Of a stretch of DNA of 64,000 nt, positions 25,441-33,851 are shown one piece after another (position 1 is the stretch's first letter; every line of letters starts with the position of its first letter). The translations under genes were made by a program, and so were the position numbers. Origin of the DNA: Marinobacter shengliensis (GTDB lineage Bacteria; Pseudomonadota; Gammaproteobacteria; Pseudomonadales; Oleiphilaceae); assembly GCF_003007715.1 (NCBI RefSeq), contig NZ_PXNO01000027.1, positions 62,001 to 126,000 on the forward strand. The letters run 5' to 3'. The notes below the pieces were generated by a model. That model did not search any database. It had not been told where the DNA came from and was given only the letters and a program-made list of their open reading frames with translations.

Positions 25441-26391
25441 ATGCGAGTAGGCCTGATTGTAGATTCCGCCTGTGACCTGCCCTATGACTTTGCCCGCAAG
25501 CACGACCTGTTCGTTCTGCCGGTAACCGCTATTATCGACGGCCAGACCTACACCGATAAACATTGCCCGGTTCGTACCCAGGAGTTTTATCAAAGTGGCC
25601 TGCTGGGCAAAGGTCATGAAGCGGAAACCAAAGCCTACACTGCCGAACAGATCCATGACCTGTTCATGGAAAAGATCGTGACCGAGTTCGATGTGGCCAT
25701 CTGCGAAACCGTCACCAAAAGCCGTAGCCAGATTTTCCAGAACGCCGCGGAAGCCATGAACTCGGTCATGGCTCATTACGAGGAGGCCCGTAAGGCCGCT
25801 GGCCGGGATGGCAAGTTCTCCATGCGGGTGATCGACAGTAAACAGATCTTTGCCGGGCAGGGTTTGCTGGCGGCCCATACTCTGAAACTGATTGAGCAAA
25901 AGCTTTCCAAGAATGCCCTTCGGCATGAGGTCGAGACGTTTACCGACAAGATCTATACCTGTGTGATTCCCCGAGATCTGCACTATATACGCGAGCGTGC
26001 CCGGCGCCGTGGTGACAAAAGCGTCTCGGCGTTTGCCGCGTTCCTGGGTAAGGCCCTGAACATTGTCCCGGTGATCTTTGGCCAGGGTGCCGAAGGCAAA
26101 CCCGTGGTTAAAACCCGTAACTTTGATATGGCAGTCGAGAAAGTAATGAATTACGCGGTCGCCCGGGTGGAGGCTGGTTTACTGACGCCTTACGTCAGCT
26201 TGTCCTGCGGCCTGACCTGGACGGAGATCGAAGATCTGCCAGGCCTGAATCGCTTGCGCGATGCCTGTGAAAGCAATGGGGTAGAGCTGTTGCTGTCACA
26301 AATGGGTATTACCAGTGCCATCTACGTGGGCCCGGGCAGTATCTGCCTGGCCCTGGCCGCCGAGCCCCATACCTTCAACGATTTCCAGTAG
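25441..26391 (+). CDS. DegV-family fatty-acid-binding protein
   Basis: DegV proteins bind a fatty acid, and in some bacteria they act as FakB partners of a fatty-acid kinase. The 316-aa protein starts with the family phrase GLIVDSACDLP and continues with the two-domain EDD fold (CETVTKSRSQIFQNA in the first half). The start is ATG 25441 with GGAG upstream; an in-frame GTG at 25408 adds residues outside the family. No fatty-acid kinase gene is seen nearby. The protein is somewhat longer than many DegV proteins (280-290 aa). Confidence 0.88.
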   Translation: MRVGLIVDSACDLPYDFARKHDLFVLPVTAIIDGQTYTDKHCPVRTQEFYQSGLLGKGHEAETKAYTAEQIHDLFMEKIVTEFDVAICETVTKSRSQIFQNAAEAMNSVMAHYEEARKAAGRDGKFSMRVIDSKQIFAGQGLLAAHTLKLIEQKLSKNALRHEVETFTDKIYTCVIPRDLHYIRERARRRGDKSVSAFAAFLGKALNIVPVIFGQGAEGKPVVKTRNFDMAVEKVMNYAVARVEAGLLTPYVSLSCGLTWTEIEDLPGLNRLRDACESNGVELLLSQMGITSAIYVGPGSICLALAAEPHTFNDFQ

Positions 26392-26523
26392 CCTCCAGGC
26401 CCGTCGGCCCAGACTGGCCCTGCATTGCCCCAGCCGGGGTAATTCCGGCGAACCCGCGCCAGGCCAGTTCGTGTTAGCCTCGTTGGCAACGTTCAGGACC
26501 CTAGCCAAAAGGATGCCCGGTTT

Positions 26524-27549
26524 ATGTCAAAGACAAGCCCAAGCCTTGCCGATACTTTGTTGGAAGCACACGTCAAACATGAGATGTCTGCTCTCAAAGG
26601 GGCGAAACTGAAAAAGTTCATCGATAACGAGGTGGACGAACTGCTCGATCACGCGGGCAGTGTCACCCTGAAACGACTGGTGAGCGCGGACCAGGTGATG
26701 GGCGTGATCCAGCGTATTGTGGTGGATATGGAGCTGGACGCCGGTATTCCGGAGCTGGCCGCAGAAATGGCGACCGAGGTCATGAATGCCTCGGTCCAGT
26801 CTGACACCACCCTGGGCGAGATCCTGTCTCGTGAACAGGCCAGCGGGTTCATCGAAGAAGCCCTGGAGCTGCGTCACCAACGTGAGCGCATTATTGCCGA
26901 GATCATGGCGCACCCGGTCTACCAGGAGCTGGTGTCCAACGTGGTCTACCACGGTCTGGTCAATTACCTCTATGAAGACAACCTGATTACCCGGTCTGTG
27001 CCTGGTGTTGGCTCAATGATGAAGTTCGGCAAGAAAATGGCCAATAGGGCGGTGCCCGGGCTGGACGAAACGTTCGAGCGGCGCATCAAGGCCTGGTTGG
27101 CAGACAGTTTGCCGGGGCTGATTTCCCGCAGTGAACAATTCCTGCACAAGGCGCTGTCTGATGATGAACTGAGAGATACCGTGATGGCTGCCTGGGTATC
27201 CCTGGAAGGTCGCACCATTGCCGAGCTTAAAGAGGGGCTGGGCGATGTGGAGTTGCAGGAGTTCGTGGTGATGGGGTACGAGTTTTGGCTGAATTTCCGG
27301 AAAACCGGCTACTTTGAAGGCTGCGCCAGGGCGGTGGTGGAGCATCTTTTTGCCAAGTATGGCGATCGCCCGGTCATGGACCTGTTGCAGGATGTCGGGG
27401 TGACTCGAGAGGTTATCGTGACCGAAGTGGAATCCCTGGCGCTGCACATCGTGGAGGTGTTGGCCGAGGAGGGCTACCTCGAAGCGCTGGTACGCCGGCG
27501 TTTGGGAGCATTCTATCGATCTGCAGCAGCCAAGAAATTGCTGGCTTAG
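26524..27549 (+). CDS. Conserved hypothetical helical protein
   Basis: The 341-aa protein is not one I can assign. It is predicted to be almost all alpha-helical, with long amphipathic stretches and no signal peptide. A short segment near YEDNLITRSVPGVGSMMKFGKKMANRAVPGLDE breaks the helices in the middle (about 160-185). A weak GGA-type site precedes ATG 26524. It stands alone between the degV gene and a bidirectional terminator. The sequence does not look foreign to the region. Confidence 0.75.
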   Translation: MSKTSPSLADTLLEAHVKHEMSALKGAKLKKFIDNEVDELLDHAGSVTLKRLVSADQVMGVIQRIVVDMELDAGIPELAAEMATEVMNASVQSDTTLGEILSREQASGFIEEALELRHQRERIIAEIMAHPVYQELVSNVVYHGLVNYLYEDNLITRSVPGVGSMMKFGKKMANRAVPGLDETFERRIKAWLADSLPGLISRSEQFLHKALSDDELRDTVMAAWVSLEGRTIAELKEGLGDVELQEFVVMGYEFWLNFRKTGYFEGCARAVVEHLFAKYGDRPVMDLLQDVGVTREVIVTEVESLALHIVEVLAEEGYLEALVRRRLGAFYRSAAAKKLLA

Positions 27550-27573
27550 TCTGTTTGGCGGCTTCCTTGCCCT

Positions 27574-27635
27574 GAGCCCGTCAAGACCCGGGCTCAAACA
27601 AAAAGGCCGGACGATGTTTGTCGTCCGGCCTTTTT
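27574..27635. terminator. Strong bidirectional terminator between convergent genes
   Basis: A 10-bp stem GGCCGGACGA/TCGTCCGGCC (27605-27614 with 27621-27630) is flanked by five A and five T, so it can act on both strands. A second hairpin GAGCCCG/CGGGCTC lies just upstream at 27574-27595. Position between the 341-aa gene and fdxA fits. Confidence 0.92.
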
Positions 27636-27660
27636 GTTGTTGAAGTAATGCTGGAGGTTC

Positions 27661-27984
27661 TTAGCGCTCCAGGTACTTCAGTTTGTCAGGCTTGCCGTCC
27701 CACTCTTCAGCGTCTGGCAGCGGGTCTTTCTTCTCGGTGATGTTCGGCCATTTGCCAGCCAGCTCGGCGTTGATCTCAACGAACGCTTCCTGGCCCGCCG
27801 GCAGTTCGTCTTCAGAGAAGATGGCCTCGGCCGGGCACTCGGGCTCGCACAGGGCGCAATCTATGCACTCGTCCGGGTCAATCACCAGAAAGTTGGGGCC
27901 TTCGTAGAAGCAGTCCACCGGGCAGACTTCCACGCAGTCGGTGTATTTGCACTTGATGCAGTTATCAGTAACGATAAACGCCAT
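27661..27984 (-). CDS. fdxA: 7Fe-8S ferredoxin FdxA
   Basis: This is a small electron carrier of 107 aa. The N-terminus has the two cluster motifs [18 protein letters not shown] and [13 protein letters not shown]. The first shows the altered spacing of a 3Fe-4S site and the second the CxxCxxC...CP pattern of a 4Fe-4S cluster, as in Azotobacter-type ferredoxin I. I use the ATG at 27984; an upstream in-frame start (28020) lacks family residues. It lies downstream of mutS in the same direction, an arrangement common in pseudomonads and relatives, with 163 bp between the two genes. Confidence 0.93.
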   Translation of the reverse strand: MAFIVTDNCIKCKYTDCVEVCPVDCFYEGPNFLVIDPDECIDCALCEPECPAEAIFSEDELPAGQEAFVEINAELAGKWPNITEKKDPLPDAEEWDGKPDKLKYLER

Positions 27985-28147
27985 AGTCAGATCCCTGGTT
28001 CGTAAAGTAATCGGTCTCATCAGGAGCCCTGATGTTCCGGCCCCATCTATAATTTTGTGCGCGATATTGTAGGGAGCGCCCCCCGCAGCCGCAAGCGTTG
28101 GGCTGCTATAACCTTATTACACAGATCAAGTTTGGCCCAGTTTTCTG

Positions 28148-30781
28148 TTATTTTGCCAGCAAAGCTTTCAGCTCATAGAGCTGATTGAGGGCATCCCGTG
28201 GTGAAAGTCCATCAATGTCCAGTTTTTGCAAGGCGTTCTCTACAACGCTCGGCTCCGCGCTGGCAAACATATCGCCCTGAAACACCGATTCCACGGCAGC
28301 CGGTTGTTTAGCCGTTTTAGGGGCTGGTGATGGCGCTGCAGCGGTACCGCCTGTAGCTCCCTTGGACGGGCCGGCGCTGCCTTCCAGATGCGCGAGCTGC
28401 GCCTTGGCATTGCGAATCACATCCTGGGGCACGCCCGCCAATTTGGCCACTTGAAGGCCATAACTCTGGCTGGCCGGGCCGTCGTGTACATTGTGCAGGA
28501 AAACGATGGAGTCGTCGTGCTCGGTGGCCGTCAGATGCACATTCACCGCATGTTCCAGATCATCCGCCAGTTGGGTCAGTTCGAAGTAGTGGGTGGCGAA
28601 CAGGGTGTAGCAACGAATGTCCTTGGCCAGGTGCTCAGCCGTGGCCCAGGCCAGCGACAGGCCGTCAAAAGTACTGGTGCCGCGGCCCACCTCATCCATC
28701 AGTACCAGGCTGTGATCGGTGGCGTTGTGCAGGATGTTGGCGGTTTCGGTCATTTCCACCATAAACGTGGAGCGGCCGCCGGCAATGTCATCGGAAGAGC
28801 CCATGCGGGTGAAAATCCGGTCTACCGGCCCCAGCACCGCCCGGTTGGCGGGCACAAAGCTGCCGGTGTAGGCCAGCAGGGCAATTAACGCAGCCTGGCG
28901 CATGTAGGTGGACTTACCGCCCATGTTCGGGCCGGTGATCACCAGCATTCGCCGCTTCGCATCCATCAGCAGGTTGTTCGGCACGAAGGGCTCGTCGAGC
29001 AATTGTTCCACCACCGGATGGCGGCCTTCCTCCACATCAAAGCCCGGCTCTTCGGTGAATTCCGGAGCAGTGAAACGCAGGCTGGTGGCCCGCTCGGCAA
29101 AGTTGCTGAGCACATCCAGTTCCGCCAGGGCCTGGGCGGCGTCCTGCAGCGGTGCCAACTGCTCGGCGACGGTTTCCAATACGTCGTCGTACAGGCCTTT
29201 TTCCCGGGCCAGGGCCCGGCTCTTGGCGCTCAGGGCCTTGTCTTCAAATTCTTTCAGTTCCGGCGTGATGAACCGCTCGGCGTTTTTCAGGGTCTGGCGG
29301 CGGATGTAATCCACCGGCGCCTGGTCTGACTGGGCCCGGCTAATCTCGATGTAGTAACCGTGCACCCGGTTGTAGCCCACTTTCAGCGTGGAAATGCCGG
29401 TGCGTTCGCGCTCGCGGGTTTCCACATCCAGCAGGTACTGGCCAGCGTTCTCGCTGATGTTGCGCAGATCGTCCAGTTCTTCGTCGAAGCCTTCGGCAAT
29501 CACGCCGCCGTCCCGGATCACCACGGGCGGGTTGTCAATAATGGCCCGCTCCAGCAGGTCCGCCAGTTCCGGGTATTCGCCAATAACCGTGGCCAGCTTC
29601 ACCAGGTGATGTGAGTTAACGGGCTTTAGAGCCTCCTGCAGCCCCGGTAAGGTCTGGAACGCATCCCGCAGGCGTGCGAGGTCCCGGGGGCGGGCTGAGC
29701 GCAGCGCGACTCGGGCCAGAATCCGCTCGATATCACCCACTTGCTTGAGCAGATCGTGGATTGGCTCGTAATGGAAGCCGTCCAGCAAAGCTGACACCGC
29801 CTGCTGGCGCTGGCGGACGACCTCCACATTCCTGAGCGGCCGGTTCAGCCAACGGCGCAACTCCCGGGCGCCCATGGCCGTGGCCGTGCGGTCCATTACC
29901 CAGGCCAGGGTGTACTGCTGGCCGCCCATCAGGTTGGTATCTATTTCCAGGTTGCGGCGGCTGGCGGCGTCCAGGATCACCGCATCTTCCCGACGCTCGC
30001 GGGTCAGTTTGCGGATGTGGGGCAGGGCGGTACGCTGGGTTTCCCGGGCGTACTGCAGCAGGCAGCCGGCGGCGCAGATCGCCAGGTGCAGGTCTTCACA
30101 GCCAAAACCGGTCAGGTCTTTAACCTGCAGCTGTTGGGTAATCACCCGCCGGGCGGAATCCATCTCAAACAACCAGGGGCCCTGGCGACGAACCCCGGTG
30201 AAGCCCTCCAGCACATCGCTGTAAGGGAAGTCCTCGCTGATCAGAATCTCCGCCGGCCGCAGGCGCTGCAGCTCCCCCTGCAGAGCTTCCAGGCTTTCCA
30301 GCTCTGCGACCGCAAACCGGCCACTGGAGATGTCCAGCGACGCGAAGCCGAACTGCTCCTTATGACTGAAAATCGACACCAACAGGTTGTCCCGCCGGTC
30401 TTCCAGAAACGCCTCGTCGCTCAGGGTGCCCGGTGTCACCACGCGCACCACCTGACGATCAACCGGCCCTTTACTGGTGGCCGGGTCGCCAATCTGCTCA
30501 GCAATAGCGATGGATTGACCTGCGCGCACCATGCGGGCAATGTAACCTTCAGCCGCATGGAAAGGCACGCCCGCCATCGGGATGGGGTTGCCCCCGGACT
30601 GGCCCCGGGCCGTCAGGGTAATGTCCAGAAGTTCCGCTGCTTTCTTGGCGTCGTCGTAAAACAGCTCATAGAAATCACCCATGCGATAAAACACCAGCTC
30701 GTTCGGGTGTTCCCGCTTGATCTTCAGGTACTGCTGCATCATCGGGGTGTGCTTGGAAAGATCGGTCTGGGCTACTGACAT
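28148..30781 (-). CDS. mutS: DNA mismatch repair protein MutS
   Basis: MutS recognises mismatches and starts repair. The 877-aa length matches the family (E. coli 853). The mismatch-reading F-x-E pair is F37 and E39 in GDFYELF. The ATPase Walker A motif GPNMGGKST is near 615-623, and the D-E box follows (LMDEVGRGT). The start is ATG 30779-30781 ([12 protein letters not shown]). A longer frame to 31000 would overlap the divergent pncC gene and is not used. The region before the C-terminal helix-turn-helix holds a P/A/K-rich linker. Divergent from pncC-recA, so this is a DNA maintenance neighbourhood. Confidence 0.96.
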   Translation of the reverse strand: MSVAQTDLSKHTPMMQQYLKIKREHPNELVFYRMGDFYELFYDDAKKAAELLDITLTARGQSGGNPIPMAGVPFHAAEGYIARMVRAGQSIAIAEQIGDPATSKGPVDRQVVRVVTPGTLSDEAFLEDRRDNLLVSIFSHKEQFGFASLDISSGRFAVAELESLEALQGELQRLRPAEILISEDFPYSDVLEGFTGVRRQGPWLFEMDSARRVITQQLQVKDLTGFGCEDLHLAICAAGCLLQYARETQRTALPHIRKLTRERREDAVILDAASRRNLEIDTNLMGGQQYTLAWVMDRTATAMGARELRRWLNRPLRNVEVVRQRQQAVSALLDGFHYEPIHDLLKQVGDIERILARVALRSARPRDLARLRDAFQTLPGLQEALKPVNSHHLVKLATVIGEYPELADLLERAIIDNPPVVIRDGGVIAEGFDEELDDLRNISENAGQYLLDVETRERERTGISTLKVGYNRVHGYYIEISRAQSDQAPVDYIRRQTLKNAERFITPELKEFEDKALSAKSRALAREKGLYDDVLETVAEQLAPLQDAAQALAELDVLSNFAERATSLRFTAPEFTEEPGFDVEEGRHPVVEQLLDEPFVPNNLLMDAKRRMLVITGPNMGGKSTYMRQAALIALLAYTGSFVPANRAVLGPVDRIFTRMGSSDDIAGGRSTFMVEMTETANILHNATDHSLVLMDEVGRGTSTFDGLSLAWATAEHLAKDIRCYTLFATHYFELTQLADDLEHAVNVHLTATEHDDSIVFLHNVHDGPASQSYGLQVAKLAGVPQDVIRNAKAQLAHLEGSAGPSKGATGGTAAAPSPAPKTAKQPAAVESVFQGDMFASAEPSVVENALQKLDIDGLSPRDALNQLYELKALLAK

Positions 30782-30884
30782 GGGTTTGTCCGGTTGATCG
30801 TACTTTTGGGTGAAAGCGGGGATTGTAAGAAAATAATGCCCGTGATGAAACGAAGGGTTTGGCAACAGACACAGGGAGATTGTT

Positions 30885-31385
30885 ATGCAGGCCTCTGACC
30901 AACAACTGGAGAGCGCTGGAAACACGCTGGGTGAATGGCTCGCCGAGCACGGTAAAACCATCGCCACCGCAGAAAGCTGTACCGGCGGCTGGGTGGCCAA
31001 AGTGCTGACTGACCGGGCGGGGTCGTCTGCGTACCTTATGGCCGGGTTGGTGACCTACAGCAACGAGGCGAAACAGGCCATTCTGGGGGTTGAAGAATCG
31101 GTGCTCGCCGAATATGGCGCGGTGAGCGAGCCAGTGGTTCGCCAGATGGTCGCCGGTGCCATCCGCGCTGCGGACGCTGACATAGCCGTGGCCATAAGCG
31201 GCATTGCCGGCCCTGGCGGCGGCAGTGATGAAAAGCCCGTAGGCACCGTATGGTTCGCCTGGGGCACCGGCCCGGACCGCATCGAAACCAGCACGCAGTG
31301 CTTTGACGGCGACCGGGATCAGGTACGCCGAAAGTCGGTTTTGTATGTTCTGCAAGGGGTTACGGAGTTTCTGAAAACACTGTGA
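30885..31385 (+). CDS. pncC: Nicotinamide-nucleotide amidohydrolase PncC (CinA C-terminal domain)
   Basis: This enzyme converts nicotinamide mononucleotide to nicotinate mononucleotide in NAD recycling. The 166-aa protein is a stand-alone CinA C-terminal domain with the phrase [16 protein letters not shown] (about 26-41) and the [18 protein letters not shown] signature (about 106-123). AGGGAGA precedes the ATG. It sits just upstream of recA, the classical cinA-recA order, with 163 bp and a LexA box in between. Confidence 0.94.
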   Translation: MQASDQQLESAGNTLGEWLAEHGKTIATAESCTGGWVAKVLTDRAGSSAYLMAGLVTYSNEAKQAILGVEESVLAEYGAVSEPVVRQMVAGAIRAADADIAVAISGIAGPGGGSDEKPVGTVWFAWGTGPDRIETSTQCFDGDRDQVRRKSVLYVLQGVTEFLKTL

Positions 31386-31436
31386 CGTTTTTCACCCGGG
31401 CAGGGGTTGGTCTCAGCGAAGGCTTATGTTTTAATA

Positions 31437-31452
31437 CTGTTCAAATATACAG
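31437..31452. promoter_or_regulatory. LexA (SOS) box of recA
   Basis: CTGTTCAAATATACAG fits the CTGT-N8-ACAG consensus exactly, with a preceding TA as in the E. coli consensus. It lies about 97 bp before the recA start. Confidence 0.93.
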
Positions 31453-31548
31453 GAAAACACTGGATGCCTCCGGTGTCATCGCTTTGAATTTCGCTGCTGT
31501 CGGCCCAATCGCGGCTCAGCAGCCCCGGCAAATGAGGGTCAGGTACCA

Positions 31549-32592
31549 ATGGAAGACAATCGCAAGAAAGCACTCAGCGCAGCACTCGGCCAGATTGAGC
31601 GCCAGTTCGGCAAAGGTGCCGTGATGAAAATGGGCGACCAGCCCCGTGAAGCCATTCCAGCGGTATCCACCGGTTCCCTCGGGCTGGACGTAGCCCTGGG
31701 TATTGGCGGCCTGCCTTACGGCCGGATCGTTGAAATCTACGGCCCGGAAAGCTCCGGTAAAACCACGCTGACCTTGCAGGTGATTGCGGAAGCCCAGAAG
31801 GCCGGCAAAACCTGCGCCTTCATCGACGCCGAGCACGCGCTCGACCCCATCTACGCGGAAAAGCTGGGTGTAAACGTAGACGACCTGCTGGTGTCCCAGC
31901 CAGACACCGGCGAACAAGCCCTGGAAATCGCCGACATGCTGGTGCGCTCTAACGCTATCGACGTGATCATCGTCGACTCCGTTGCCGCACTGACACCGAA
32001 AGCCGAAATCGAAGGCGAGATGGGCGACAGCCACGTAGGCCTCCAGGCCCGCCTGATGTCCCAGGCCCTGCGTAAACTGACCGGTAACGTCAAACACGCC
32101 AACTGCCTGATGGTCTTCATCAACCAGATCCGTATGAAAATCGGCGTCATGTTCGGCAGCCCGGAAACCACCACCGGCGGTAACGCCCTGAAATTCTACT
32201 CCTCCGTACGCCTGGACATCCGCCGCATCGGTGCTGTCAAAGAGGGCGACGAAGTGGTCGGTAACGAAACCCGCGTAAAAGTCGTCAAGAACAAGGTATC
32301 TCCGCCCTTCAAACAGGCCGAGTTCCAGATCATGTACGGCAAGGGCATCTACCACATGGCCGAAGTTCTGGACATGGGCGTAAAAGAAGGCTTCGTCGAC
32401 AAATCCGGCGCCTGGTACGCCTACAACGGCGACAAAATCGGCCAGGGCAAAGCCAACGCCTGCAAGTTCCTGGAAGAGAACATGGACATCGCCAACGAAA
32501 TCGAAGCCAAGGTTCGCGACAAACTGATGCCCAAGCCGGTGAAGAAAGAAGCGGCAGAAGCGCCAGCGGAAGCGAGCGGCGAGTTGCTGTAA
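31549..32592 (+). CDS. recA: Recombinase RecA
   Basis: RecA forms filaments on single-stranded DNA, drives strand exchange and triggers LexA cleavage. The 347-aa protein has Walker A GPESSGKT (65-72), the conserved loop region [10 protein letters not shown], and the C-terminal acidic tail [14 protein letters not shown]. The gene is under a perfect LexA box. In many gammaproteobacteria recX follows recA at once, but no RecX-like frame is present here. Instead there is a repeat element and then a flavodoxin-type gene. Confidence 0.98.
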   Translation: MEDNRKKALSAALGQIERQFGKGAVMKMGDQPREAIPAVSTGSLGLDVALGIGGLPYGRIVEIYGPESSGKTTLTLQVIAEAQKAGKTCAFIDAEHALDPIYAEKLGVNVDDLLVSQPDTGEQALEIADMLVRSNAIDVIIVDSVAALTPKAEIEGEMGDSHVGLQARLMSQALRKLTGNVKHANCLMVFINQIRMKIGVMFGSPETTTGGNALKFYSSVRLDIRRIGAVKEGDEVVGNETRVKVVKNKVSPPFKQAEFQIMYGKGIYHMAEVLDMGVKEGFVDKSGAWYAYNGDKIGQGKANACKFLEENMDIANEIEAKVRDKLMPKPVKKEAAEAPAEASGELL

Positions 32593-32669
32593 TCTCTACG
32601 TTCAGCATTTCATAATGTGCGCTGTTGATAATATGCCGGACGGCGATCTGCAGTGACTGGTGGTCGGGG

Positions 32670-32767
32670 CAGGGGAACTTCCTCCCGGGAATCTCGGAGG
32701 CCATGGATGGCCGGAGCGAAGCGCACAGGGATGTGCTCGTAGCGTTTCCCGGGAGGAAGTTCCCCTG
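32670..32767. repeat. Inverted-repeat intergenic element
   Basis: A perfect 22-bp inverted repeat (32670-32691 and 32746-32767, core CCTCCCGGGA / TCCCGGGAGG) encloses 54 bp. Those 54 bp hold a GGCCAT-GG-ATGGCC hairpin (32699-32712) and a GAAGCGCACAGGGATGTGCT block. The layout suggests a short palindromic repeat family, probably dispersed in the genome, and the RNA would fold into one long stem. I recall similar GCGCACAGGGATGTGC blocks in Marinobacter-like intergenic regions, but one window cannot show dispersal. Confidence 0.75.
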
Positions 32768-32814
32768 GCTTGACCTCGCACCAATGAGCGGTGACATGGG
32801 AGGTCGGACCCCAA

Positions 32815-33750
32815 ATGAAAAAGAAGCGACTACTCATCGTAGCCCACGCCCCATCCCCAAATACCCTGAAACTCCGAAACGCCACAGAAAAAGGCGCCCG
32901 TAACCCCGACATCGAAGCCGTCGAAGTCGTGGTAAAAGCCCCACTCGATGCCGGCCCCGAAGACATCCTCGCCTGCGACGCCATCATCCTCGGCACCACC
33001 GAAAACCTCGGCTACATGTCCGGCGCCCTCAAAGACTTCTTTGACCGAAGCTATTACCCCTGCCTCGAGAAAACCCAGGGACTGCCCTTTGCCTACTACA
33101 TTCGCGCCGGCCACGACGGCACCGGCACCCGCCGCGCCATAGACAGCATCACCACCGGATTACGCTGGAAACGCATACAGGAGCCATTGCTGTGCAGGGG
33201 AGATTACAGGGATGAATTCGAGCAACAGTGCGAGGAACTGGGCATGTACGTGGCGGCCAGCCTGGATGCTGGCCTGATCAGATTAACTGGCGAACCGGTT
33301 GTAAAAACCCTCAATCCGGGAAAGCGCATTGTCGATCGCTCTCGAGTAGCCTTTCTTGTCGAGACAGTAGCTGAACTGCAGACTCACACGGAAGCCCGTC
33401 TGAAACGGCTGGCACGACACCACTCGGGCATCAATGCGCGACTCGCTGATGTATTTACCCTCAATATCCAGGAACAAATGCGCCCCGGAGTCTACCGGCC
33501 GAGGGCACAGCACCGCCATACCGTAACGATTGAGGTCCAGGCAGGTTACCGCCACTGGCTGCTTCCCGCGACCAAAGAACGCCCTCTCACGGAGTTGCAC
33601 CCTGAGACACGACGCCGAAAAACGATCCTTGATGCGGCGATCTGCGGAATAATTCGTCATTGCTTTGACCATCACCCGTATTGTACTTGTTGTATCCGGA
33701 ATCCGTCCGGGCATGGAAGTGTAGTAATCGACGGCCTGCCTGAAAAATGA
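32815..33750 (+). CDS. Flavodoxin-type NAD(P)H:FMN reductase-like protein with unusual C-terminal read-through
   Basis: The first 155 codons form a normal WrbA/flavodoxin-like protein (MKKKRLLIVAHAPSPNT with the FMN-binding loop, then GTTENLGYMSGALKDFFDR) that ends in the usual helix ...ELGMYVAASLDAGLI. Codon 156 is AGA (33280-33282), one base from TGA. The frame then continues for another 155 codons to 33750, covering the complete antisense of the PilZ gene. The residues after 156 are basic and low in family character (RRRKTILDAAICGIIRHCF). I believe the ancestral gene stopped at 33282 and the extension is a read-through. A frameshift or real longer variant is less likely. The start has no strong ribosome site. 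Confidence 0.7.
   Translation: MKKKRLLIVAHAPSPNTLKLRNATEKGARNPDIEAVEVVVKAPLDAGPEDILACDAIILGTTENLGYMSGALKDFFDRSYYPCLEKTQGLPFAYYIRAGHDGTGTRRAIDSITTGLRWKRIQEPLLCRGDYRDEFEQQCEELGMYVAASLDAGLIRLTGEPVVKTLNPGKRIVDRSRVAFLVETVAELQTHTEARLKRLARHHSGINARLADVFTLNIQEQMRPGVYRPRAQHRHTVTIEVQAGYRHWLLPATKERPLTELHPETRRRKTILDAAICGIIRHCFDHHPYCTCCIRNPSGHGSVVIDGLPEK
33283..33660 (-). CDS. PilZ-domain protein (possible c-di-GMP-binding)
   Basis: The 125-aa frame starts at ATG 33658-33660 and begins DRRIKDRFSAS..RVQLRER, which resembles the RxxxR start of PilZ domains. A following D/N-x-S-x-x-G-type element appears as CLDLNRYGMAVL. Length is typical for a single-domain PilZ protein. Conserved residues are only loosely matched, so the c-di-GMP function is probable rather than certain. 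Its whole length is antisense to the extended flavodoxin frame, and its stop codon (33283-33285) lies just beyond the codon where that frame should have stopped. A longer frame to 33843 lacks support. Confidence 0.75.
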   Translation of the reverse strand: MTNYSADRRIKDRFSASCLRVQLRERAFFGRGKQPVAVTCLDLNRYGMAVLCPRPVDSGAHLFLDIEGKYISESRIDARVVSCQPFQTGFRVSLQFSYCLDKKGYSRAIDNALSRIEGFYNRFAS

Positions 33751-33851
33751 CCAAGGGGGAATTTGTGACCCGGTTGGCATATTGTCACGAATCCGGCCTC
33801 TTCCGATAAATGCGGCGCGGATAGGCGACAGCTTGAAGCTCAAACACTACA

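Noticed and set aside
32625..32903. Small plus-strand frame covering the inverted-repeat element after recA
   Set aside because: It consists of the repeat and the flavodoxin start read in another frame, with no ribosome site or family residues.
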